Source: a virus
IMG/VR virus record: IMGVR_UViG_3300042446_002063
Span: 1-47,248 of that record
Reading direction: 5' to 3' (one strand)
DNA: 47,248 nt
Shown: positions 40,209 through 47,248 of the stretch, in pieces
Layout of the letters: the number at the start of each line of letters is the position of its first letter
How positions within the stretch are numbered: position 1 is the stretch's first letter
Position numbers and translations under genes: made by a program
Notes under the pieces: generated by a model
Database searches by the model: none
What the model saw: only the letters and a program-made list of their open reading frames with translations
What the model was told of the DNA's origin: nothing

Positions 40209-41582
40209 TTACCCGCCTCTGACTCTACGCAGGTTTGGCAAGTACAATTTTCTTATATCATCAATCAAGGCCAATACCAGTGCCAACCTATTATCTACTT
40301 CAGCAATAAATTCAGTGTACGGTTTGCCTGCTACATCTCTTTGTAACGATGCATAATCCTTGGCAATACCATTCAGATATTTCATGATAGCGTCATATTG
40401 TGCAATCAATATGTTGGCTGTTTTGGCCGTGACTTCTTGTGTTGCTAATTCAGACAATTTATTTTGTTGATCTGCAGTCAATGCTTTTAATCTTTTATTT
40501 TCAGCAAATAATGGTGGTGGTGGCGGAACAGGTCCGCCATAGTCTAAATTAGGTATTTTGTCATTACCAAACACTCGTGTCACAGCAGCATCCAAAGTGG
40601 CACGATCCACTGTGTCTTCAGACTCCCCTGGTGGCGCCAATTGTGCCACAGCATCATTGAGTTTTTTGTCAGCAAAATCCACAGCAAATGATGCGTCTTT
40701 GGCCAAGGTGTCAAATTGGGACTTTAAGTTTGCAGGCAGTTCACCTTTGGCCCAGGCCAGTGTGTCTGTTGGACTCTTGGCAGCATTCAATGCGACTCCT
40801 GCTAATGCCTTGGGATTGAGTTGGTCAACTGGAATTCCTAGTTGTTTGACTATGTTTAATCCTGAGCTCATTAGACTTTGTTGTGTTAAATTTTGTATTG
40901 CTGGGTTGCCTAACAAACTATCAAGATTGTTAATACCATCTTTGCCGGTCCACACTGCAGGACTTTTTAACACACTGGTCAATGAGTTGGCACCTTGAGT
41001 GAGAAACGATGTCACTGTTCCAGTTTTTAACAATCCAGCGTTTTCTAACTGGGACGCATCAAATCCAAATTTACCTACCCCTGTGGCGTCACTGAATTGT
41101 GATGTGGCTTGTCCTACCAAGGTTGACGCTTGAGACATGGCTGACCTTACATCTATACCGCTGAGTCCGCTTATAGAAGTCAACGATGGTACTTGTTTGG
41201 AAAAATCAGCCAGGTTAATGCCGTTTGTAACTGGAGTTCCACTGATGACTTTGGTAATACCTGACAATGTTTGTTGTGCCACAGAGGTTGCTGACCCAAA
41301 TACTGAAGAAAATTCTTTGCCTGCTGAACTAAATGCTGTGCCCAATGCCCCCGAAGACAGTCCTGGAACGCCACTAAGTGCTTGTGAAACTTGCCCTGCC
41401 GCAGCCGCAAGACCACCTTCAACTTGCTTGGCTGCGTTTAATACATCACCGGACTCAAGCCCGACCAAGGCACCAGTTTTAGATTGTTGTTCAAACACTG
41501 CTCGGGCTTGAGCCTCAGTGGCACCAGGCGGTCCTTGAACTTCAAATGTTTGTCCGTTGAAATCAAAAGTAAATGTGCTCAT
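40209..41582 (-). CDS. baseplate-region protein of unknown function (457 aa)
   Basis: The N-terminus FTFDFNGQTFEVQGPPGATE and QARAVFEQQ form a short defined domain. After it comes a long Ala/Gly/Ser/Leu-rich part (about 40-290) of low complexity with many predicted helices (QVSQALSGVPGLSSGALG). A proline run (PVPPPPP, about 354-360) separates a charged, helical C-terminal region (about 362-457) that looks coiled-coil (LKALTADQQNKLSELATQEV) and ends RRVRGG. I do not recognise a T4 homologue. Its position between the gp5-like spike and gp25, and the ATGA overlap with the gp5-like gene, suggest a baseplate or hub-associated role. A role as membrane-contact or spike-associated factor is conceivable but unsupported. 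Confidence 0.75.
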   Translation of the reverse strand: MSTFTFDFNGQTFEVQGPPGATEAQARAVFEQQSKTGALVGLESGDVLNAAKQVEGGLAAAAGQVSQALSGVPGLSSGALGTAFSSAGKEFSSVFGSATSVAQQTLSGITKVISGTPVTNGINLADFSKQVPSLTSISGLSGIDVRSAMSQASTLVGQATSQFSDATGVGKFGFDASQLENAGLLKTGTVTSFLTQGANSLTSVLKSPAVWTGKDGINNLDSLLGNPAIQNLTQQSLMSSGLNIVKQLGIPVDQLNPKALAGVALNAAKSPTDTLAWAKGELPANLKSQFDTLAKDASFAVDFADKKLNDAVAQLAPPGESEDTVDRATLDAAVTRVFGNDKIPNLDYGGPVPPPPPLFAENKRLKALTADQQNKLSELATQEVTAKTANILIAQYDAIMKYLNGIAKDYASLQRDVAGKPYTEFIAEVDNRLALVLALIDDIRKLYLPNLRRVRGG

Positions 41583-43081
41583 TTTGCTTTAAAATTCCAT
41601 CCAGCAGGTACAGGCACAGCACCCGGTGGTGGTGTAGGTTGTCCTGGTTCTAATTTTATTTTTACATCAACGCCCTTGTTGTGATACGGATACGGTTCAT
41701 GTGTGGGTGCTCGGGGCACAATAGTTTTTAATGCTTTTTCGTCAACTTCCCAACCGTTGCTGGTGTTAAATGTTGTGTCGTCCAATTCAATTGTAGCAAT
41801 GGGTTTGGGAGCAGTGACCACAGGAGCCGCGGGTCCATTCAAGTCTATGCCACCTGCAGTGAACAATAATGATTCGCCGCCGTTCCATGATCCGTCAGCA
41901 CTTTGTACAGCCATAGTGCCATCTGCTTTGACCCCCAGTGTGGCTTTGCTGTAGATTTTAAAGTCGTTTTGTGCAGAAATATTCAAATCTGTCACTGCTT
42001 CTATTGTGGTGCTTTTGGTGCTTTTGACCTGTATGTTGCCGCCAGCAAACATGTTGATGTCACGATCAGCATGCATGTTGATGTCACCGTTGGTACGTAT
42101 ATTCACTGAGTTGGTCGAGAACACATCCACTGTGCCTTCTCGACCAAATTCCAACCATGTTTGCCCATTGGCATGTGTTATGTAAAAGAAATCGCCTGAG
42201 TCGTTCATTGTGATCTGATGACCCTTGGGAGTTCGCAATCTAAACAAGGCATTGTTACCGTCAAGGTCACCATCGTCCATCACAAGGGTGTGGCCACCCA
42301 TGCGACCAATCACTTGTGCGTCTTGTGGGTTTAATTCTCTGTTTTGAATCTTTTTACGAATATCATTGGGACTCATGCCTCCTTGATAAACAGGTATTCC
42401 AGGTGTGCTGATACCGAACACAGCACTGGGTGTTTCTCGCTGGCTACTTGACCGTATTGGACCGCGTTCTATGTCCTGGTTGAGCCCTTGTCGGAATAAC
42501 ACGCCAGCAGCCACAGCATGCACTGGTTTTTCTTGATCAAAAAATCTTCCAGAATTAACAATAGCAATATTATTAGTGTTGATTTCTGTTACTGGCAGCA
42601 GTTTGTCATTGGCAAAATATGTTTCTTGATTTTTATTGCCTACCACATACTGAGTGGTGCTGCCAATAGCAGGAACCATGTGTCCTAGGCCGTCATCAGG
42701 AACCACACCAATGTAATATCCCAACTGCCGATCACCATTGGCAAAAACACACAAAATTTTAATGCCAATGTCTGGTGGTGTAAACCACATGCCGTATGCA
42801 TTTTGATTTTGTGTATAATCACCTACCCCTGTGTTGGCTGTGTTGCCTGCAGGAGTGTAGCCAAAAAATCCTGGCAGATATCTCACAGTGGTCCACTTGG
42901 TTGAATCCTCAGGATCGCCACTGGTAAATGTTTCAATATAAACTTGTAACCTTCCACTACGAGTTGGGTCTACATTGTTTTTGACTATCCCCACAAAAGG
43001 TCCAAATTCCGTAGGTACGCCGCCACGATCTAATTTGTAATTGGTTGGTCTACCTTTGCTGCGTTGTATATCTTCTGACAA
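41579..43081 (-). CDS. gp5-like baseplate central spike protein without a lysozyme domain
   Basis: The first 130 residues are an OB-fold of the gp5/VgrG type: FGPFVGIVKNNVDPTRSGRL, YGMWFTPPDIGIKILCVFAN and GDRQLGYYIGVVP. The second half (about 270-410) is a beta-helix of repeated strands: LFRLRTPKGHQITMNDSG, then VNIRTNGDINMHADRDINMF and GGNIQVKSTKST, ending near GGIDLNG. This resembles the trimeric needle of gp5. The lysozyme domain that T4 gp5 carries between these parts is absent: no catalytic Glu/Asp/Thr arrangement is visible. The start is TTG at 43081, with AAGGAG about 6 bases upstream and no closer ATG. The protein probably forms the membrane-piercing tip. Confidence 0.87.
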   Translation of the reverse strand: MSEDIQRSKGRPTNYKLDRGGVPTEFGPFVGIVKNNVDPTRSGRLQVYIETFTSGDPEDSTKWTTVRYLPGFFGYTPAGNTANTGVGDYTQNQNAYGMWFTPPDIGIKILCVFANGDRQLGYYIGVVPDDGLGHMVPAIGSTTQYVVGNKNQETYFANDKLLPVTEINTNNIAIVNSGRFFDQEKPVHAVAAGVLFRQGLNQDIERGPIRSSSQRETPSAVFGISTPGIPVYQGGMSPNDIRKKIQNRELNPQDAQVIGRMGGHTLVMDDGDLDGNNALFRLRTPKGHQITMNDSGDFFYITHANGQTWLEFGREGTVDVFSTNSVNIRTNGDINMHADRDINMFAGGNIQVKSTKSTTIEAVTDLNISAQNDFKIYSKATLGVKADGTMAVQSADGSWNGGESLLFTAGGIDLNGPAAPVVTAPKPIATIELDDTTFNTSNGWEVDEKALKTIVPRAPTHEPYPYHNKGVDVKIKLEPGQPTPPPGAVPVPAGWNFKAK

Positions 43082-43090
43082 AATGTCTCC

Positions 43091-45799
43091 TTATGCTTCT
43101 CTAACTATGGTCTGTGTGCGCCCAGCGTTGGCAAACGGGTTGGTATTCAACGGTTCTGGAGAATTGTCACTGAATACAATAGGGTTGACTCCCGACCCTG
43201 TGGGTGCTTGTGGGTACGCTGATGGGCCTATATTAAAGTTGTTGTTCTGCAACGACGATAGTGAGGCTGACACCCCAACACTGTTTAAAGGTGCTGATGC
43301 TACTGGTATTGTGCCAGTGTTTGTGAATGCTGCCGAAGTTCTTATGTTGTTGTATAAAGTGTTATTAAAATTTGTTGCCGCTGTTGTTTCTGCCGTGGCA
43401 AGTTCCGCGGATGGTGATTGTGCATTTTGTCTGGTCAGTTGAGCAGTTTCTGTTGTACCTTCGTTGTTTCCATTATTGGTCGCTACTGATTTTCCTACAG
43501 TATTTGTGCCATCAGGTTTGGGAAACATGTACAATGCGCCTTCAATGGTTTGTTCAAATTTTCCTTGTCTAAATTCACTCACAACTTTCTGTGCAGAATA
43601 CACTGTGCTTTGTATTGGCAGTCGATCTTTTGTGTTCCCACCAGCATAAGGATCTGCTAGTCCAGTGTTTAAATTATAATCGTTTGGACGTTGCCATGAT
43701 ATTTCAAACATCACCTGCTGTGCGTCAAAGTTTATGCTACCGTCAGGTAAAAATGCCGAGTAACTGAATTCTTTAAGACTAACCCCACCAGATATACTGC
43801 CTTGTTGAATCCAAGCAGGATCACCAATGATTCGTAAATTACATGTGCCCATATCACCAGGACTGTAAAGATATTCAGCAGCATTGGCTTGTGCTTCAAG
43901 TGCGCGGCCTTCTTCGCCTTGCCTATCTTCTGTACTACTGGGGGCATGAGTGTAAAACGGAATTTCTCGCATACTAGCAGTTGTTGACTCTCGTATAATT
44001 TCTGCTCCACTTTCGCTTTTTTTAGTACCAGTTACTGTTACATTGTACAGACTGTTGAAGCTGGCAGTAAAATCTATTACCGCAGTATTTTGTCCAGTGA
44101 ACCAGTAAGGATATGCTTTGTGTATTCCGCGGAACTCGGTTAATGGAAAATATTTTGAATCAAAATTTTGTAAAGGATACGGTGTTACAAAAAATATAAC
44201 ATCATAGGCAAAGTCATTGCGTTTTCGATCATACTTGCCTTGATACGCTTCCATGGAAATTTCAAACCACATCATGGGTTTTTTTGTTGCGTTTGGGTTG
44301 ACGGTTTCTTTATTTGTTTTGGCATCTATCACCGTCAACTGTTGATTGTAAATGTAACTGCTTTTTCTAACAGCCTGGTCAATCACTTGAACCAATTGCA
44401 TACCAGAAGTAATTGACCATTTACGTGCAACACTGTTCATGGGGTTGGTTGCTGGAGACAAGGCTTGATTGGCATTTTGACTGGGTGCGACCCCCATGGG
44501 AGTGTTGCTTTGTGTTACTACATTGCCTGTTAGTTTCAATAACGACTCGCCGATGTCATACTCTGGAAAATCTGGATGTTTTCCAAATTCAATGGCGTAA
44601 GTGTCGGCTACAGTATAGATGCCGTCTTTGACCAGTTGCTGTTGATATGCGTTCATGGCTCCCATAAGACCTTGTTTAATGGTCAATGACGAAGTAGGTG
44701 CAGTTGATGCCTTGGGCGGCGCCGGTGTTGTTGACCCAGCGATTGCTGATGGCGAGTAGTTTGGATTGCCAAATACCCCACCTGAAGAATTGCCGCCAGT
44801 GGTTGTGGTTGCTCCTGGATTATCAGCAGGTGCAGTTGATGACACATATTTTAAATTGTCACCTAGTAATTCACTAACAGTTCTTGCAGAAAATTCTGCA
44901 TCAAAAGGTATCGTACCACGACGTGTGCTGCCAGCAACCCATTGACCTATGGGTGCGCATTCAAAGTCATATGTGACCAGCCTTGAACTTACTTGCCAAT
45001 TAATGTTTGTAATAATAAATGGTATGAATTTTTCTACCACAGCGTTGGGATCAGTTAATCCTGTGTTGGGGTCAGCAGCACCAACTGCTATTTGATTACC
45101 GTTGATATCATAACCATACCACCGTATGACCATGAGATATGCTGCGGCAGTGTAGTTAATGGGCTCATTGTTGTTGTCAACCTGAGCCACATCTTGAACT
45201 GCTCGATACAATCTATCCAACAGTGTGATGTTGCCCGGTTCTACTACTGTGAATTTTAAATCAGTAACAAAATGCGGACTTTGTGTTAGTTTGCCAGGCA
45301 ATGCATTTTCTATGGTAATAGAATCAATGTAAAAATCTTGAGGGAACGCAGGGTTGCGTCCAAAGTCAGGATCTGTTTCGTCAAGGGCAGGTCCACCACC
45401 AGTGTCACCATCAATTTTCATGCCTGCAAGTTTGCCTAAGAATCCGCCTGACGTGTTGGTAGGTGCGCCGCCGCTTTGAAACAACAAAAAATATCCGTTG
45501 AGATTCTTTTTTGATCCTCGTAAAAATGCCTGATATTGCACATTGCTCATCAAATATACACTGGCACTGTAGGTGTAACTGGCAAATCTATCTAAAACAT
45601 TGGGTTGCGGAGTAATGTCGTCTGAGGCTGTGAGATTGCCGGCTACATTGGCTTGAGTCTGAGTGGCTGTAACTATGTTCTCAGATAATGTGTTGTCATC
45701 ATCCTGGGTGAGATTGCCTATACCATCAATCTCTACTTTCCATGATGGTGACTGGTCTTCGGGGTTGGGCAGTTTGGGTGGTGGGGTACCGTAGGCCAT
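43091..45799 (-). CDS. large baseplate protein in the hub position (902 aa)
   Basis: The product begins MAYGTPPPKLPNPEDQSPSW. Recognisable stretches are SYTYSASVYLMSNVQYQAFL (about 73-92), FYIDSITIENALPG, NITLLDRLYRAVQDVAQ, and AAYLMVIRWYGYDINGNQ. A second half with IEFGKHPDFPEYDIGESLL, MMWFEISMEAYQGKYDRKRN and YNVTVTGTKKSESGAEIIRE is beta-rich. Low-complexity Ser/Thr/Asn/Pro linkers lie near 320-360 and at the C-terminus. There is no enzyme motif. Between a gp53-like gene and the gp5-like gene, and large, it is the best candidate in the window for a hub component such as gp27, but I cannot show homology. The ATG at 45799 has GGGA upstream; the gene ends 9 bases before the gp5-like TTG. Confidence 0.75.
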   Translation of the reverse strand: MAYGTPPPKLPNPEDQSPSWKVEIDGIGNLTQDDDNTLSENIVTATQTQANVAGNLTASDDITPQPNVLDRFASYTYSASVYLMSNVQYQAFLRGSKKNLNGYFLLFQSGGAPTNTSGGFLGKLAGMKIDGDTGGGPALDETDPDFGRNPAFPQDFYIDSITIENALPGKLTQSPHFVTDLKFTVVEPGNITLLDRLYRAVQDVAQVDNNNEPINYTAAAYLMVIRWYGYDINGNQIAVGAADPNTGLTDPNAVVEKFIPFIITNINWQVSSRLVTYDFECAPIGQWVAGSTRRGTIPFDAEFSARTVSELLGDNLKYVSSTAPADNPGATTTTGGNSSGGVFGNPNYSPSAIAGSTTPAPPKASTAPTSSLTIKQGLMGAMNAYQQQLVKDGIYTVADTYAIEFGKHPDFPEYDIGESLLKLTGNVVTQSNTPMGVAPSQNANQALSPATNPMNSVARKWSITSGMQLVQVIDQAVRKSSYIYNQQLTVIDAKTNKETVNPNATKKPMMWFEISMEAYQGKYDRKRNDFAYDVIFFVTPYPLQNFDSKYFPLTEFRGIHKAYPYWFTGQNTAVIDFTASFNSLYNVTVTGTKKSESGAEIIRESTTASMREIPFYTHAPSSTEDRQGEEGRALEAQANAAEYLYSPGDMGTCNLRIIGDPAWIQQGSISGGVSLKEFSYSAFLPDGSINFDAQQVMFEISWQRPNDYNLNTGLADPYAGGNTKDRLPIQSTVYSAQKVVSEFRQGKFEQTIEGALYMFPKPDGTNTVGKSVATNNGNNEGTTETAQLTRQNAQSPSAELATAETTAATNFNNTLYNNIRTSAAFTNTGTIPVASAPLNSVGVSASLSSLQNNNFNIGPSAYPQAPTGSGVNPIVFSDNSPEPLNTNPFANAGRTQTIVREA

Positions 45800-45802
45800 A
45801 TG

Positions 45803-46102
45803 TTAGAATCCCAACACAGATTTAAGTGTGGTGATCTTGGGCAGATAGATCGTGGTACCCACTGTAAAATCCAAGGGCGGTTTGGTAAGTGTGTTGGGGT
45901 TGCGTTGATAAAACACCCACCACAGTCGAGCATCGCCGTACAAGTCATGCGCCAACAAATCAGGTCTATACTGATAAGTGAGGTTGATAGTAAAACTCAA
46001 ATCGTCACTTTCCTTGGGCAAGGGTCTGTCCACCATGACGTCAAGATAAAATTGATTGTACCCTGTGGCAAAATAAGGACTGGTTGCATCATAATTGGCC
46101 AT
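45803..46102 (-). CDS. gp53-like baseplate wedge protein (99 aa)
   Basis: The C-terminal half has the gp53/LysM-like signature YRPDLLAHDLYGDARLWWVF followed by DFTVGTTIYLP, which matches the family's RPD...DLYG...WW...GT...IP pattern. The N-terminal half (YDATSPYFATGYNQFYLDVM) is a strand-rich extension. T4 gp53 is about twice as long, so this is a reduced version. gp53 joins the wedges and contacts the hub. The ATG overlaps the stop of the previous gene by one base (TAATG), with GGAGGG 8 bases upstream. Assignment is by motif and context. Confidence 0.8.
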   Translation of the reverse strand: MANYDATSPYFATGYNQFYLDVMVDRPLPKESDDLSFTINLTYQYRPDLLAHDLYGDARLWWVFYQRNPNTLTKPPLDFTVGTTIYLPKITTLKSVLGF

Positions 46103-47248
46103 TACCAGAACCCTCCTTTGAGTAAATTACCATTGGCAAACTCTTTGACACTGAACTGTTGACTGACTTGGTCTCGTGTTTGTATGGGTAGCAAATTGAT
46201 TTGAACTGTGATCTTGGTAGGCACATAAGTTGAATTGTCTATGTTGCTGACACTTTGACTCACGGTCAATAACTCTTGCGGAGTATTGGGCAATGCGCCT
46301 TTGGGCAGTAGAGCATTTCTCAGTCGATTGATCACAGCAGATATAGGATTGTTACCACTCTGTGTTTTGGGCAAAGTATTGTTGAAATTGACATTGTAGT
46401 TGTTGGGTTTGGTTCTAATGTAATCTACGTCACTAGGCAAGTTATAATTAAAACTGCGAATCACACAAGGGTGTGCATTGAACTGATATTGCCCCAACCC
46501 AAACAAATACACCAATGGTGGCGGAGTACCGCGCTGGCTATCTTTGCTGCCATAAAACATTTTTGTGGCTGTCCGGAAAAAATGTATCACTGCCAAAAGA
46601 TAGTTGGCTTCTTGAGTGTTTTGCGCAGTAAACACTCCAGTGATACCAATATCGCCTACGTATGAATTTTTATAAAAGTATCCACGATAGTTTGAATGTG
46701 TCAAGTCTGTAGTGTCGTAATTGGCATTGTATGTGGTTTGTATATCGGGCATGTAAGGAAATATCACGCCATCACTGGCTGCCAATGGAGCTAAAATTGA
46801 CTGCTGCGTATCGTCTTTGTACAGATACGTGGCTTCTGGCGGTAATTTTAATTTCACACGCCAGTCGCCGTTGGCCGGAGATTGGAACTGTGCTTGTATG
46901 GCTTGTTGTTCTCGTAGTCGTATTTCTGTTGCTCTCTGCTGAGCTGCTTCGGCAGCGGCCACTGCATCTACTGCTGCTTCAGGATTTCTTGCGGCTGCAT
47001 TGTTGAAGGCTGCACCCCCAAACGGTGATGTAACACCAGGATCAACTGCAGGATCCACAGGTGCAGGAGTTCTTGCAGTTGCATCGTTGAAGAACGCACC
47101 ACCAAATGGTGATGTAGCACCCGGAGCCACAGGTGTAGGAGCTCGTGCAGTTGCATCGTTGAAGAACACACCACCAAATGGCGAGTCAGCACCTGGAGCC
47201 ACAGTAGGCACAGGTTCGGGTTGTCGAGTAAGATCAACATTGACCACT
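46102..47248 (-). CDS. baseplate or tail-tube protein, 5' end outside the window
   Basis: The frame is open to the right edge; the first possible codon in view is a GTG at 47247, so the true start may lie beyond it. About 381 residues are visible. The N-terminal part contains three imperfect copies of a SPFGG(V/A)xFN(D/N)A(T/A)AR unit with Pro/Ala/Val spacers (about residues 21-95), then an Ala/Gln-rich helix. The main domain has WRVKLKLPPEATYLYKDD, DGVIFPYMPDIQTTYNANYD, AVIHFFRTATKMFYG, GQYQFNAHPCVIRSFNYNLP and DVDYIRTKPN, a block known to me from T4-like marine phages near baseplate genes. It precedes the gp53-like gene by overlap. A role at the tube-baseplate junction, like gp48 or gp54, is possible but not shown. 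Confidence 0.75.
   Translation of the reverse strand, partial: VVNVDLTRQPEPVPTVAPGADSPFGGVFFNDATARAPTPVAPGATSPFGGAFFNDATARTPAPVDPAVDPGVTSPFGGAAFNNAAARNPEAAVDAVAAAEAAQQRATEIRLREQQAIQAQFQSPANGDWRVKLKLPPEATYLYKDDTQQSILAPLAASDGVIFPYMPDIQTTYNANYDTTDLTHSNYRGYFYKNSYVGDIGITGVFTAQNTQEANYLLAVIHFFRTATKMFYGSKDSQRGTPPPLVYLFGLGQYQFNAHPCVIRSFNYNLPSDVDYIRTKPNNYNVNFNNTLPKTQSGNNPISAVINRLRNALLPKGALPNTPQELLTVSQSVSNIDNSTYVPTKITVQINLLPIQTRDQVSQQFSVKEFANGNLLKGGFW
46992..47202 (-). repeat. three imperfect in-frame repeats in the partial baseplate gene
   Basis: Three related units of about 50-55 bases start near 46992, 47078 and 47150. They share TTGCATCGTTGAAGAA-type sequence and a GGAGCCAC-type end, and each encodes a SPFGG...FN(D/N)A unit. 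The two right-hand copies are nearly identical, so the duplication is recent or kept similar by selection. Confidence 0.75.

Noticed and set aside
1-47248. tRNA genes, CRISPR arrays, insertion sequences, attachment sites
   Set aside because: Intergenic space is at most about 55 bases and holds only the described motifs; I see no cloverleaf, direct-repeat array or transposase.
1-47248. Bacterial genomic island or integrated prophage
   Set aside because: No integrase, no host flank and no cellular gene is present; the gene density and single strand fit a lytic T4-like genome, although the window is only a part.

Overview
The window is a fragment of a tailed-phage genome of T4-like (myovirus) type, probably from an uncultured phage of aquatic bacteria. 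Every gene I can support is on the minus strand, so transcription runs from base 47248 towards base 1. Genes are packed with overlaps of a few bases. I see no tRNA, no cellular housekeeping gene, no integrase and no insertion sequence. The phage assignment rests on recognisable baseplate families (gp53-, gp5-, gp25- and gp6-like) in a T4-like order. The aquatic origin is inferred from the resemblance of several genes to families I know from marine myoviruses. The host cannot be read from the sequence.

Right part (about 47248 to 16758, transcribed first): the virion module. In transcription order it holds a baseplate or tube protein cut by the window edge, a small gp53-like wedge protein, a 902-aa protein in the position of a hub component, a gp5-like OB-fold/beta-helix spike without a lysozyme domain, a 457-aa baseplate-region protein, gp25, a gp6-like wedge protein of 1151 aa, and one uninterrupted 5,336-aa reading frame (16 kb). 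Then come a 49-aa gene, a 202-aa tail protein, a 595-aa fibre-like protein and a 316-aa Ser/Thr/Ala-rich protein. Octamers of T4-late type (NATAAATA, one exact TATAAATA) lie before four of these genes. A rho-independent terminator at about 16727-16753 closes the module.

Left part (16702 to 1): a second, very compact operon of at least 18 genes. It starts right behind the terminator with a sigma70-like promoter placed only 5 nt before the first ATG. The first block is a conserved small protein, two paralogous GT-A-like glycosyltransferases, a 111-aa protein and a third glycosyltransferase-like protein. The second block is seven radical SAM proteins (351, 465, 445, 557, 535, 401 and 425 aa) with a further glycosyltransferase-like gene between two of them. 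The third block is a 341-aa protein of unknown function, a 33-aa basic peptide, a 114-aa beta-rich protein, a NodU-type carbamoyltransferase and the first codons of another gene. Many junctions are ATGA stop/start overlaps, so translational coupling is likely.

The most unusual content is the radical SAM block. All seven carry the CX3CX2C motif and a GGE(P/T)-type motif. All carry extra cysteines in an N-terminal region that resembles a SPASM/twitch auxiliary-cluster domain, which normally lies at the C-terminus. Most share a D-x-x-R signature near the C-terminus. They fall into two subfamilies placed next to each other. With four sugar-transferase-like genes and a carbamoyltransferase in the same transcript, a multi-step tailoring pathway is the simplest reading. 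The substrate (a peptide, a virion protein, a surface glycan or a nucleotide) is not shown by the sequence.
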